The notes below the pieces were generated by a model that worked only from the letters and a program-made list of their open reading frames with translations, did no database searches and was not told where the DNA came from. The translations under genes and the position numbers were made by a program. This document shows, one piece after another, positions 26,817 to 35,474 of a DNA stretch of 64,000 nucleotides (position 1 is the stretch's first letter; every line of letters begins with the position of its first letter). Source of the DNA: Proteobacteria bacterium UBA981 (lineage in GTDB: Bacteria; Pseudomonadota; Gammaproteobacteria; Ga0077536); assembly GCA_002292285.1 (NCBI GenBank), contig DBBP01000003.1, forward strand, positions 1 to 64,000. Reading direction: 5' to 3'.

Positions 26817-27878
26817 GTGAAGTTCGGCATTAGCATCAGTCAGATCAACGAGATCGATTTGGTCGTACAGGCCGAGCGCGTCGGCTACGACTTTTGTTGG
26901 GCCTGGGACAGCCCGATGATTCGCTCGAATGTGTGGGCATTGTTGGCGCTCGCCGCCGATCGGACCAGCCGCATCGCAATCGGATCGGGGGTTGCTGTCC
27001 CGGCACTCGCGATGGCGCCAGTGACTGCCAATGCCATCGCTACCGTCAACGCGCTGGCGCCCGGGAGAACCTTCCTTGGCCTTGGCACGGGTAACACGGC
27101 GTTGCGCGCGATGGGGCAGGTCCCGATGAAAATTGCCACCTTCGAAGCTCATCTGAAAGTGATTCGCGGTCTATTGGCTGGTGAACGTGTGAGCTTCACA
27201 GCCAATGGCGTGAGCGAGGACATTGCATTTCAAAGTCTTGATCTTGGACATATCAATCTTAGCGATCCGATCCCCATTCACGTTGGCGGATTCGGGCCGC
27301 GCGCGCAAGGCTTGGCCGGGGGATATGGCGATGCGCTGATTACCGGCATCCCACGTGGCGGTGCGATCACAGACGCGCTCGCTAACGCTCGAATGGGAGC
27401 AGCGCGCACAGGCCGATCGATGGATAACTTCGAAGTTTATGCGCTGGTCAATTTATTACTGTTGCGCACAGGAGAAACGCTACAGTCTGCGCGCGTGCTT
27501 GAAGAGATCGGTTCGTCGATTATGGTCAATATTCATTTTATCTATGACCGTTATCGTGAGAGCGGTGTCGCGCCACCGGCCTATGTCGAGGGAATTTGGG
27601 ATGAGTATGTGGCCTTTCGCGCGCAGCGTGACGCGTCACGCTCATTCACGGAAGCCCACCAAAGCCATTACGGTCATCTCGATCCTGATGAAGCTCGTTT
27701 TGTCAGCCCGGAAATCATTCGCGCGTTTTGCATTGCTGGTGAGGCGGAGGAGATCGTCGAGCAACTTGAAGCGCTGGAAGCGCAGGGCCTGACGGGTATC
27801 AATTTTATCGCGCCGGCAGAGCGTCAGTATGAAATGTGTCACGAGTTTTCTGAAGCCGTGATTAAACGAATGCGCTGA
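26817..27878 (+). CDS. LLM-class flavin-dependent (Mer-like) oxidoreductase
   Basis: A 353-residue TIM-barrel protein starting at GTG with GGGAG just upstream. Blocks IAIGSGVAVPALAMAPVTANAIATVN and RTFLGLGTGNTA are typical of the F420/FMN-dependent methylene-tetrahydromethanopterin-reductase-like branch. It is a clear paralogue of 54429-55508. Such enzymes reduce or oxygenate small molecules; whether the cofactor is F420 or FMN cannot be told from the sequence. The EVE-domain gene follows 80 bp downstream on the same strand. Confidence 0.9.
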   Translation: MKFGISISQINEIDLVVQAERVGYDFCWAWDSPMIRSNVWALLALAADRTSRIAIGSGVAVPALAMAPVTANAIATVNALAPGRTFLGLGTGNTALRAMGQVPMKIATFEAHLKVIRGLLAGERVSFTANGVSEDIAFQSLDLGHINLSDPIPIHVGGFGPRAQGLAGGYGDALITGIPRGGAITDALANARMGAARTGRSMDNFEVYALVNLLLLRTGETLQSARVLEEIGSSIMVNIHFIYDRYRESGVAPPAYVEGIWDEYVAFRAQRDASRSFTEAHQSHYGHLDPDEARFVSPEIIRAFCIAGEAEEIVEQLEALEAQGLTGINFIAPAERQYEMCHEFSEAVIKRMR

Positions 27879-27958
27879 GGTGTCGTTGTCGCGGCGAGCA
27901 TTACTCAGACTCGAAGACGTGACGAACGGATGTTGACGCGACACAGGAGATTGCAAGG

Positions 27959-28375
27959 ATGAACTACTGGCTGGTCAAGACAGAGCCCGGCACGTTTGCA
28001 TGGCAGGAGCTTGTCGAGCGTGGTGCAAAGGGTGAACCCTGGGACGGCGTGCGCAATCATCAGGCGGCCAATTTCCTGCGTGCGATGGCGGACGGTGACG
28101 AGGTGTTTGTTTATCACTCGGGTAAGACGCGCGAGATTGTCGGCATCGCACGCGTCATACGGACCCACTTCCCAGATCCGACTGACGATAGCGGGCGTTT
28201 CGTCGCGGTGCAGCTACGAGCCCTCAAGCCGCTCAATAAGCCGGTCACCCTGACCGCAATCAAAGCTGATCCTCAACTACAGGATTTACTGTTAGTACGG
28301 CACTCGCGCTTGTCGGTGATGCCAGTAGGCGAACTTCATTGGGGGGTTATTCAAGCGATGGGGCAAAGCAGGTAA
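27959..28375 (+). CDS. EVE-domain (PUA-like) protein
   Basis: A 138-residue EVE-domain protein, the family of eukaryotic THYN1: MNYWLVKTEPGTFAWQEL, WDGVRNHQAANFLR, GDEVFVYHSGK, EIVGIARV, and the tail LSVMPVGELHWGVI. EVE domains belong to the PUA/ASCH fold and bind modified bases in DNA or RNA. ATG 27959 follows a GGAGAT ribosome site. Probably a housekeeping gene; a role beside the catabolic genes is not indicated. Confidence 0.95.
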   Translation: MNYWLVKTEPGTFAWQELVERGAKGEPWDGVRNHQAANFLRAMADGDEVFVYHSGKTREIVGIARVIRTHFPDPTDDSGRFVAVQLRALKPLNKPVTLTAIKADPQLQDLLLVRHSRLSVMPVGELHWGVIQAMGQSR

Positions 28376-28538
28376 CGGCGGGATTTGCGCGTCGCGGACG
28401 CATTGATACGATGTCCGGGGCCGCTGTCGAAGTTCGTGGCTCAGGTCGCCAATACCCGCGCCAGCTTGGTTCAGTACCCGCGAATGCGGGCACTAAACGC
28501 AAAGCGCTGTCGCGGCAGTCAGTTAATGAGGTTTCCCC

Positions 28539-30230
28539 CTACCCGCCACTCGCGAGTGTTGCCTCCGCGCTACGCGTAACGGTAAGTTTCTCGTAACCGT
28601 TCGCTTCGCCGGCCCGGCATTGTCTCCGATAGCTTTCCAGGCCACCCAGATAAGACAGCAATGCGCGTGGTTTGCCTGGAATGTTCGCGCCCATGTACCA
28701 ACTGTCTGCAAGATACAAAAGGCTGCCCTTGCTGACGTCGTGCATGTGTTGCATCCAGTCGGCTTCAGGTTCCGGCTGGACCTCAACGCAGGCATCGTCA
28801 CCGAATCCGACATATTCCAGACAGCGGTCGATCCAATCGACCTGGTACTCGGACAGCAGCATGGGACTGACCAGAGCCCCGTTCGCGCACGGACCGTCCA
28901 GGAAAAACAGATTAGGGAAGCCCGCGCTTAGCAAGCCGAGATAAGCGCGTGGTGCACCGGTCCAGTAGTCGTTGAGATCCTGGCCGTTGCTGCCTGTCAC
29001 GTTGATGCGGCTGATGGCCCCAGTGACGGCATCGAATCCGGTTGCGAACACGATACTGTCGACCGCGTATTCTTCGCCTCGCACGACCACGCCGTTGGCC
29101 GTTAGTTTTTCAATCGGAGCGTCTTTTATTGAAACTAGCTGAACGTTGTGCCGGTTATAAGTTTCGTAGTAGTTCGTATCCGCACACAGGCGCTTGGCCA
29201 TGATCGGGTAGCCTTTGGGCACCAAAAGTTCGGCTACCTCGGGATCATTTACGCGCTGACGGGTCTTCTCGCGGATGAATTCCGCGAGGGTATCGTTCGA
29301 TTGCTGATTGGTAAGCAGATCGATATACGATGAGTAGTAGCACAGCCCACCGGACTGCCAGCGCATTTCGTAATCAGCGAGACGTTCTTCCTCGCTAACT
29401 GCAATGGCCGAGTTATCGTTGGCTGGCGTCGGTTCGTTGTTCACCGCGATAAAACCGCCGCGCGATTCCTCACGTTGCAACCGTCGCCATTCCGGGTACA
29501 TGGCCTTGACGCGTTTTTCGAATTCCGTATCGAGCGGGCCGTTGCGCGCCGGGATCGAAAACGGCGGCGTACGTTGAAAAACGACGAGATTATCAGCCTG
29601 TTCTGCGATATGCGGAATTGACTGCACCGCAGAAGACCCGGTGCCGATCACCGCAACTCTCTGGCCACTGAAATCGACTTCTTCGTGCGGCCAGCGCGAC
29701 GTCAGATAGGTATTCCCCTGGTAGTCCTCCAACCCTTCGAACTTGGGAATATCACCAGACGACAAAAAGCCGGTCGCCAGAATGCAGTACTTGGCACGCA
29801 CTGAATCGCCGCCGTCTGTAACCACACGCCAATCGCGCGTAGATTCGTTGTAATCCGCTGCAGTGACCTTGCTACTAAGCTGAATATTCGGCCACAGATT
29901 GAAGCGGTCGGCGCAATGATTGATATAGCGCATCAACTCCGGCTGGCCCGCGTAGCGTTCCGTCCATGACCACTCCTGCTGCAGCGCATCGTCAAACGAG
30001 TAGGAGTACTCCATGCTTTCAACGTCCACCCGCGCACCTGGGTAACGGTTCCAGAACCAGGTCCCGCCAATGCCGCTGCCAGCCTCGTACAAACGGACTC
30101 GCAAGCCACGCTGTTGGATGCGGTGAAGCATATACAAACCGGCAAAACCGCCGCCGACTATCACGACGTCGAAATCTTGCTGGTCGGCGGAAAGGGGGTG
30201 TTGAGATTGTGAAGAACGGACCGAACTCAT
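28539..30230 (-). CDS. Baeyer-Villiger-type monooxygenase 2 with variant fingerprint
   Basis: A 563-residue cyclohexanone-monooxygenase-like enzyme: VVIVGGGFAGLYMLHRI, GIGGTWFWNRYPGARVDVES, VAVIGTGSSAVQSI and ATGFDAVTGA. Oddly, the signature normally written FxGxxxHxxxWP reads YQGNTYLTSRWP, with Leu in place of the His that influences activity in characterised enzymes. The rest of both dinucleotide folds is intact, so this is not decay but a possible change of specificity or of reaction. Divergent from the dikinase gene at 30661, with REP copy 1 between them. Length is normal for the family. Confidence 0.93.
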   Translation of the reverse strand: MSSVRSSQSQHPLSADQQDFDVVIVGGGFAGLYMLHRIQQRGLRVRLYEAGSGIGGTWFWNRYPGARVDVESMEYSYSFDDALQQEWSWTERYAGQPELMRYINHCADRFNLWPNIQLSSKVTAADYNESTRDWRVVTDGGDSVRAKYCILATGFLSSGDIPKFEGLEDYQGNTYLTSRWPHEEVDFSGQRVAVIGTGSSAVQSIPHIAEQADNLVVFQRTPPFSIPARNGPLDTEFEKRVKAMYPEWRRLQREESRGGFIAVNNEPTPANDNSAIAVSEEERLADYEMRWQSGGLCYYSSYIDLLTNQQSNDTLAEFIREKTRQRVNDPEVAELLVPKGYPIMAKRLCADTNYYETYNRHNVQLVSIKDAPIEKLTANGVVVRGEEYAVDSIVFATGFDAVTGAISRINVTGSNGQDLNDYWTGAPRAYLGLLSAGFPNLFFLDGPCANGALVSPMLLSEYQVDWIDRCLEYVGFGDDACVEVQPEPEADWMQHMHDVSKGSLLYLADSWYMGANIPGKPRALLSYLGGLESYRRQCRAGEANGYEKLTVTRSAEATLASGG

Positions 30231-30323
30231 CGTCTACCTCGAATGTGTTGATATGACTGCTGACAATCGCCGGGAGATTAACATCGACAGTCCGCAAAAG
30301 CGTCCCATTCGGCGACACTCTCC

Positions 30324-30382
30324 TAATTCGGGGACAGTTACTGTATTTCCGGAGCGGAAATACAGTAACTGTCCCCGAATTA
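30324..30382. repeat. REP-like hairpin, copy 1
   Basis: Perfect inverted repeat with 27-nt arms (starting TAATTCGGGGACAG) and a 5-nt loop GGAGC. It lies between the divergent BVMO 2 and dikinase genes. Confidence 0.95.
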
Positions 30383-30559
30383 AGGTCCTGCGGTCGCTCT
30401 GGATAGGACGTGCGTGGTGTATACCCGAATGACCTGTGCCGGTCACGAGGAGTCGACCGCCGAGCGCACTGCCACCATCGATATCCCGCGGGCGCGGCGG
30501 AAGCAGCAGCAATATCCAGTCGATGAATCTGCAGTGTTTCGCGCGCGCCTCGCGTTGAC

Positions 30560-30640
30560 AGCGCCAGAGGCTTACGCATAGCCTCTGGCGGCGACTTCGT
30601 AGTCGTGATCTGTCGCTTCAGGGGAGAGACAGGCGACGCC
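30560..30640 (+). promoter_or_regulatory. Structured leader upstream of the PEP-utilising enzyme
   Basis: CGCCAGAGGCT/AGCCTCTGGCG forms a perfect 11-bp stem with a 7-nt loop (30560-30588). CGACT-TCGT-AGTCG follows at 30590-30603. Then CTGTC/GACAG (30608-30630) competes with GTCGC/GCGAC (30610-30635) and with CAGGC/GCCTG (30628-30640). The overlapping choices just before the ribosome site GGGGAGG suggest possible control at RNA level. No known riboswitch class is recognised. Confidence 0.4.
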
Positions 30641-30660
30641 TGGCTTGCTGGGGAGGCACT

Positions 30661-33390
30661 ATGGCTAACGTGATCCGATTCGACCAAGACGGCGCTTTGC
30701 GGCCCGACCTCGTTGGCGGCAAGGCCGCAAGTCTGGGGCGCGCATCGGCGATGGGATTTAAAGTCCCGCCAGGATTCAGCGTCACCACCGCCGCGCACTC
30801 CGAGTTTCTTGCCGGCGACACACTCGCCGAACGTATTCATCCAATCGTCGCAAGCCTTGATCTGAATGACGCGGCAGCGTTGGAGTCCCGTACCGGTGAA
30901 ATTCGCGCGCTCATCACCACAACAGAAATCCCGCCTGCCATCGTCGCAGACATAAAGGCAGCCTACGCGAGTTTTGGCGATGACGTTTTCGTCGCGGTTC
31001 GTTCATCCGGCACCGCCGAGGATTTGGCCGGCGCATCGTTCGCCGGCATGTACGACACCTATCTCGATATGTGCGGCTTTGACGCCGTTATCGACGCCGT
31101 GCGGCGTTGTTGGGCCTCAATGTGGACAGCGCGAGTGACGGCTTATCGTCAACAGCAGGGCTTCGACGGCGAACACGAGCGCCTTGCGGTGGTTGTGCAG
31201 CAGATGGTCGCGGCTGACGTGGCCGGGGTCATGTTCACAGCCAACCCGATGACCTCGCGTACCGACGAAATCGTGATCAATGCAAGTTGGGGACTGGGCG
31301 AGGGGGTCGTCTCGGGAATTCTCAATCCTGATACTTTCGTTATCGACCGCACCACACTCGCGGTGAAGTCGCTTGAGGTTGGTGACAAGGAAAAGAAAGT
31401 CGTGCGCGACCCCGAATCCGGTCGAGGCACTATCGAACAATTGACCAGTGCTGAAGAGCGTTCCGCCACCTCGCTCGAGCCGGTGCAGGCCGAGGCGCTT
31501 AGCCGTCTCGGGCGTGACGTGATGCAGCAATACGGCGGATTGCCGCAGGATATCGAATGGGCATTGAGCGATGGCACTTTGTACTTGCTGCAATCGCGCC
31601 CGGTCACGGGGGTCGAATTCACCTGGGACGAAGACGTCGATGGCTGGCAACCGCCGGCTGAAGAGGCGGATACGACCTGGACCTATACGTGGTCCGAGAT
31701 GTACTGGACCGGCGGAATCTCGCCACTGTTCTATTCATGCCGCGCCTATGAGTGCTATCTGAACTACTCACGCTTCGCGAAACTATTCGGCTTTAAAGAT
31801 GTGGCCAATGTCCGTTGGCATAAGTATCACCGGGCCACGGCCTACTTTAACGCCGATGCCGAGCGGTCCTGGTTGAGCCAGCAATGGCCAGGACAACTGC
31901 GCGATTTAACCAACATTCCACCCGCCTGGCATGACGATTTCGTCAACAAGCGCGCGTCTGTGTTCGGATTGCTGCAGATGTGGCTGCGCGTGCACATCCT
32001 GCAACCGGAGCACGGCGTAACACGCTGGTTCCAAACCACCTACGACTACCTGGATAACCGCACGGACGAGGCAGACGGACCATCAGTCGACGAGATTCGG
32101 GCGATGAGCGACGTGCAGTTAGTTGAGGCTGCGGAGCAACGCGTTGCCTTTGTCGACGAGTGGTACGTCACTTTGTGGCCGCCATTTTTCTTTTACGCTA
32201 CCGGCGCGCTTGGTGGTTTAGCGAAGTTACTCGAGCACTGGTACGACGGTGACACCGCCACAGTTTTTCAGGATTTGATTAGCGGCATTCCCGATAACAA
32301 GGCGGCTCTCGAAGGCGAGGCTTTGTTCGAGTTAGCGCAGATGATTGGTACCTCGCCAGCATTGAAAAGTCTGTTTGAGGTTCATCGCGGCAAGGCTTTC
32401 TTCGCGGCAGTCGCTGAACACGATGACGAAAATGCCCGGCGGTTCGCCGCCGGCTATGCCGAATTTATCCACCAGCATGGTCATCGCGGTCATCAGGATC
32501 GCGATTTTTACTACGACCGCCGGGTTGAGAATTCGGCGCTCGACTACGACGCATTTGAGCAACTGTTGAACGCTGACAATCCGGTTCATCCGTCGGTGAT
32601 GATGGACAAGCTGGTCAAACGTCGCGAGGCCGTGGTCGAAGAAGTGAGTGCGAATCTGGCACAGAAAGCATTTGGCAAACTTCGCGCGAAAATTTTCCGC
32701 TACGTCGCTGATTATTGTCTACGCTTTTTGAAGTATCGCGACGATGAACGCCACTATCTTGACCGCCTGACCTACGGAAAAAAGAAGATTTTTCTTGAGA
32801 TCGGTAAACGCATGTACGACAAAGGTGCGATTAGCGAAGCAGACGACTTCTGGTTCCTTGCTCGCCATGAACTCTATGACTACCTTAACGGCGAGACACC
32901 GGCCGGCCTGTGCAAGGCCAAGATGGCGGCCCGAAAGGCCGTTTTTCACCGGCGCAATGAGCGCAATGAACCGACTCCAACGTGGTTGCGCAACGGGGTG
33001 CCGGTCGATCTGTCGAGTGCAGTTGAGAACGCCGAGGATTTACCGGAAGGTACCCTGGTTGGTATTGCGACCAGTCACGGCATTGCCAGCGGTCTGGCAC
33101 GCGTGGTGCCACAATTGGATCAAATCGGGCGCGTGGAGAACGGCGACATCCTGGTGTGTAACAGTACCGATCCGGGTTGGATGTCCGTATTTCCGAAAAT
33201 ACGCGGGCTGGTGCTCGAGACCGGCGGCATTCTCGCGCATGGCGCATGCCTGTCGCGCGAGTACGGCATCCCGGCGGTGCAGGTGCGCGATGCAATGCGC
33301 CAGATCGAGGACGCGGTACACATTACTGTCGACGGCAATAGCGCGCGGGTCTATCCGTGCGACGAGTCGGACGGGGAGCGTGCGGACTAA
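30661..33390 (+). CDS. PEP/pyruvate dikinase-type enzyme, rifampicin phosphotransferase-like
   Basis: A 909-residue protein with the order of PEP synthase and rifampicin phosphotransferase: an N-terminal ATP-binding dikinase domain (GGKAASLGRASAMGFKVPPGF, RSSGTAEDLAGASFAGMYDT, QYGGLPQDIEWALSDGTLYLLQ), a long helical middle region (~330-790), and a C-terminal swivelling domain with the phospho-carrier His860 in ETGGILAHGACLSRE. Such enzymes move phosphate from ATP through the His to pyruvate or to another acceptor bound by the middle domain. The separate PEP-binding barrel of PEP synthase is missing, as in rifampicin phosphotransferases. The middle region differs from drug-binding homologues, so the acceptor is unknown. 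It is preceded by a structured leader and followed 33 bp later by a DUF1993 gene, probably co-transcribed. Confidence 0.9.
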   Translation: MANVIRFDQDGALRPDLVGGKAASLGRASAMGFKVPPGFSVTTAAHSEFLAGDTLAERIHPIVASLDLNDAAALESRTGEIRALITTTEIPPAIVADIKAAYASFGDDVFVAVRSSGTAEDLAGASFAGMYDTYLDMCGFDAVIDAVRRCWASMWTARVTAYRQQQGFDGEHERLAVVVQQMVAADVAGVMFTANPMTSRTDEIVINASWGLGEGVVSGILNPDTFVIDRTTLAVKSLEVGDKEKKVVRDPESGRGTIEQLTSAEERSATSLEPVQAEALSRLGRDVMQQYGGLPQDIEWALSDGTLYLLQSRPVTGVEFTWDEDVDGWQPPAEEADTTWTYTWSEMYWTGGISPLFYSCRAYECYLNYSRFAKLFGFKDVANVRWHKYHRATAYFNADAERSWLSQQWPGQLRDLTNIPPAWHDDFVNKRASVFGLLQMWLRVHILQPEHGVTRWFQTTYDYLDNRTDEADGPSVDEIRAMSDVQLVEAAEQRVAFVDEWYVTLWPPFFFYATGALGGLAKLLEHWYDGDTATVFQDLISGIPDNKAALEGEALFELAQMIGTSPALKSLFEVHRGKAFFAAVAEHDDENARRFAAGYAEFIHQHGHRGHQDRDFYYDRRVENSALDYDAFEQLLNADNPVHPSVMMDKLVKRREAVVEEVSANLAQKAFGKLRAKIFRYVADYCLRFLKYRDDERHYLDRLTYGKKKIFLEIGKRMYDKGAISEADDFWFLARHELYDYLNGETPAGLCKAKMAARKAVFHRRNERNEPTPTWLRNGVPVDLSSAVENAEDLPEGTLVGIATSHGIASGLARVVPQLDQIGRVENGDILVCNSTDPGWMSVFPKIRGLVLETGGILAHGACLSREYGIPAVQVRDAMRQIEDAVHITVDGNSARVYPCDESDGERAD

Positions 33391-33423
33391 CCGCGCCAAT
33401 CTAATCATCTAAGGAAAACTGCT

Positions 33424-33945
33424 ATGACTATTTCTCTTTACGACATGAGCGTCGTTGTTTATCAACAAATTCTGGCTTCGACTTCCGCGGTGCTGAGCAA
33501 AGGTAAAGTGCACGCCGAGGCGAACGGCATTGATCTTGATGCTTTACTCGAAACGCGTCTTGCCGAAGATATGTTGCCCTTACGGTTTCAGATGATCTCG
33601 ACTGCACATCATTCTCTGGGCGCGATCCAGGGCATTAAGGCGGGTGTGTTCGGGCCGCCTTCGATGCACCCCGATCTCGATTATGACGGCCTGCACGGAT
33701 TGATTAGCGCGGCCCAGGACGAGTTGACCCAAGTTTCAGCTGATGAAGTTAATGCGCTACTGGGGCAGGACATGCGGTTCGAGTTCGGCGACATGAAAGT
33801 GCCCTTCACCGCTGAGGGCTTCATCGCATCCTTCTCGTTACCGAATTTCTTTTTTCACGCAGCCACGACGTACAACATTTTGCGACAGCAGGGAACGCCT
33901 CTGGGCAAGATGGATTTTCTCGGCGCGATGCAGGTTAAAAGCTAA
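33424..33945 (+). CDS. DUF1993 domain protein
   Basis: A 173-residue protein of the DUF1993 family, related in fold to DinB-like four-helix bundles: ISLYDMSVVVYQQILAS, LAEDMLPLRFQMISTAHHS, FSLPNFFFHAATTYNILRQQGTPLGKMDF. Several conserved His could bind metal, but no activity is established for the family. It follows the dikinase by 33 bp with AAGGAAA as ribosome site, suggesting one transcript. Confidence 0.92.
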   Translation: MTISLYDMSVVVYQQILASTSAVLSKGKVHAEANGIDLDALLETRLAEDMLPLRFQMISTAHHSLGAIQGIKAGVFGPPSMHPDLDYDGLHGLISAAQDELTQVSADEVNALLGQDMRFEFGDMKVPFTAEGFIASFSLPNFFFHAATTYNILRQQGTPLGKMDFLGAMQVKS

Positions 33946-33963
33946 ACATCCGGTATTTGCTCT

Positions 33964-33998
33964 ACGCCGGCACGAATAACGGCTATTCGTGTCGGCGT
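33964..33998. terminator. Strong stem-loop after the DUF1993 gene
   Basis: 15-bp stem (33964-33978 with 33984-33998, one G-T wobble) and loop ACGGC, 19 bp after the DUF1993 stop and before the end of the convergent WD40 gene. A T-tract is weak, so it may act bidirectionally or only stabilise the transcript end. Confidence 0.55.
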
Positions 33999-34072
33999 TG
34001 TCGGTAAGGAGGGCACATTAACCCCGACTCACGCAGGCAGGTCGCACAACACTTGTGCGTATGTCTCGATGG

Positions 34073-35179
34073 CTAGCGCGCTTCGACCGCGCTCAGGGGA
34101 GCCAGTCTCCATAAATCCACAGCGCCTTTTTCGCCACTAGTTGCCAGCAACTGTCCGTTCGGCGAGAACGTCACGTCGAGCACCAATTCGCCACCGGGAC
34201 GCAACGCCTCGGCCGCGGGTGTGCCGTCGGCGTTCCACAAGCGGACGCTTCCGTCATCACTGGCCGACGCGATGAGTGCGCCGGAAGGCGAAAATGCGAT
34301 GCTCTCAATCCAGTCCGCATGGCCTTGGGAAAACCGCGGGAGCGCCTTACCGGTTCGTGTCCACATCTGCAGCTTGCCATTCACGTCCCCCGATACGAGG
34401 TGTTCCCCGGAGGGTGAAAAGGCCACGCTAAGCGCCCAGTTCCCGTGCCCGACGAACGGTTGCCCTACCGGTTCGCCGGATAAGGTCCACAGGCGTACGC
34501 TTCGATCCTGGCCAGCCGAGACGATGTGCTTCCCCGAGGGCGAGAACGCAACAGAAAATACCCTGCCCTGATGGCCCTTAATTGGCGCGATCAACGGCTC
34601 ACCCTCCAGCGACCACAAGCGTACTGTGCCATCCGCGCTGGCGGACACGATATGTTGGCCGGACGGAGAAAATGCCGCACTCAGCACCCAATCACTATGA
34701 CCGGTGAAAATTGTGGCGGCCGATTCGCCATTGCGTTGCCAAAGTCGCACGGTGTTGTCGTTACTGCCAGACAGAATGTGGTCTCCGGAAGGCGAATACG
34801 CGACGATATTAATTCTCCCCTCGTGACCCCAGAAAGGCTCGCCGACTGCGGCGCCATTGAGCGTCCAAATGCGTATGGCGCCATCATGACCCGCAGTTGC
34901 AAGGTGTTCGCCTGAGGGCGCGAATGCGACGCTTTCAACGGTGCCGCGGTGGCCGACGAAGGCAGTGGTGTCTAGCGCCGGTTTGAGCGTGAAGCGAGGT
35001 TCGGACTGGCCTGCCAGAGTTGCGACACCATCGCCGGCACTGATCCCGGCGCGCGCGGTGTCGCGCGACATGCCGTCAGCGGCCACCCTTAGCGTTGGAC
35101 GGAGTGGATCTGCGATTAACGAAGCTGGGCATAGCAGGGCGGAGATAAGCGCGAAGTGCGCGAATCGTAGAACGTTCAT
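34073..35179 (-). CDS. Exported single seven-bladed WD40 protein
   Basis: A 368-residue protein with a signal peptide (MNVLRFAHFALISALLCPASLIA) and seven very regular WD40 repeats of about 41 residues (GHxxWVxSxAFSPSGxHxVSASxDGTVRLWxxxGE), enough for one closed propeller. The near-identity of the blades points to recent internal duplication. ATG 35179 has GGAG 8 nt upstream and starts the signal peptide; longer frames upstream have no support. WD40 propellers serve as protein-interaction platforms. Unlike the caspase gene at 50, no enzymatic domain is attached. Divergent from the MFS transporter. Confidence 0.9.
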   Translation of the reverse strand: MNVLRFAHFALISALLCPASLIADPLRPTLRVAADGMSRDTARAGISAGDGVATLAGQSEPRFTLKPALDTTAFVGHRGTVESVAFAPSGEHLATAGHDGAIRIWTLNGAAVGEPFWGHEGRINIVAYSPSGDHILSGSNDNTVRLWQRNGESAATIFTGHSDWVLSAAFSPSGQHIVSASADGTVRLWSLEGEPLIAPIKGHQGRVFSVAFSPSGKHIVSAGQDRSVRLWTLSGEPVGQPFVGHGNWALSVAFSPSGEHLVSGDVNGKLQMWTRTGKALPRFSQGHADWIESIAFSPSGALIASASDDGSVRLWNADGTPAAEALRPGGELVLDVTFSPNGQLLATSGEKGAVDLWRLAPLSAVEAR

Positions 35180-35474
35180 TTTTTCTGACTCCGGGCATTT
35201 GCGCGGTCCCAAACTGAGCGCACTGCGCATTATCACCGCACACCGCTGCTCTGAGGACTGCGCTTTGGAAAATTTCGGGCGCTTACTTTCGACTTGGTCG
35301 CTCGCGCTATTGGGCATTGTGAATCGATTCGACGGGACATGCTATTGGAAAGCCGGACGAAGGTTCGTCCGGCGGCCACTAACGCATTGTGGCACTATGC
35401 CCGGCAATCTGAATCTACATCGAATCGGCGGAACACGGCTCGCGCCGCAAAGCGCCGCTGGCACAGCGTACATC

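Larger units (their letters stand above)
30231..30660. other. Divergent intergenic region with REP hairpin 1 and a structured leader
   Basis: Holds REP copy 1 (30324-30382) and, nearer to the dikinase start, a perfect 11-bp hairpin (30560-30588) followed by smaller stems at 30590-30603 and 30608-30640. Confidence 0.6.

Noticed and set aside
28477..28490. Hairpin CCCGC/GCGGG between EVE and BVMO genes as terminator
   Set aside because: Only 5 bp and no T-run; too weak to call.
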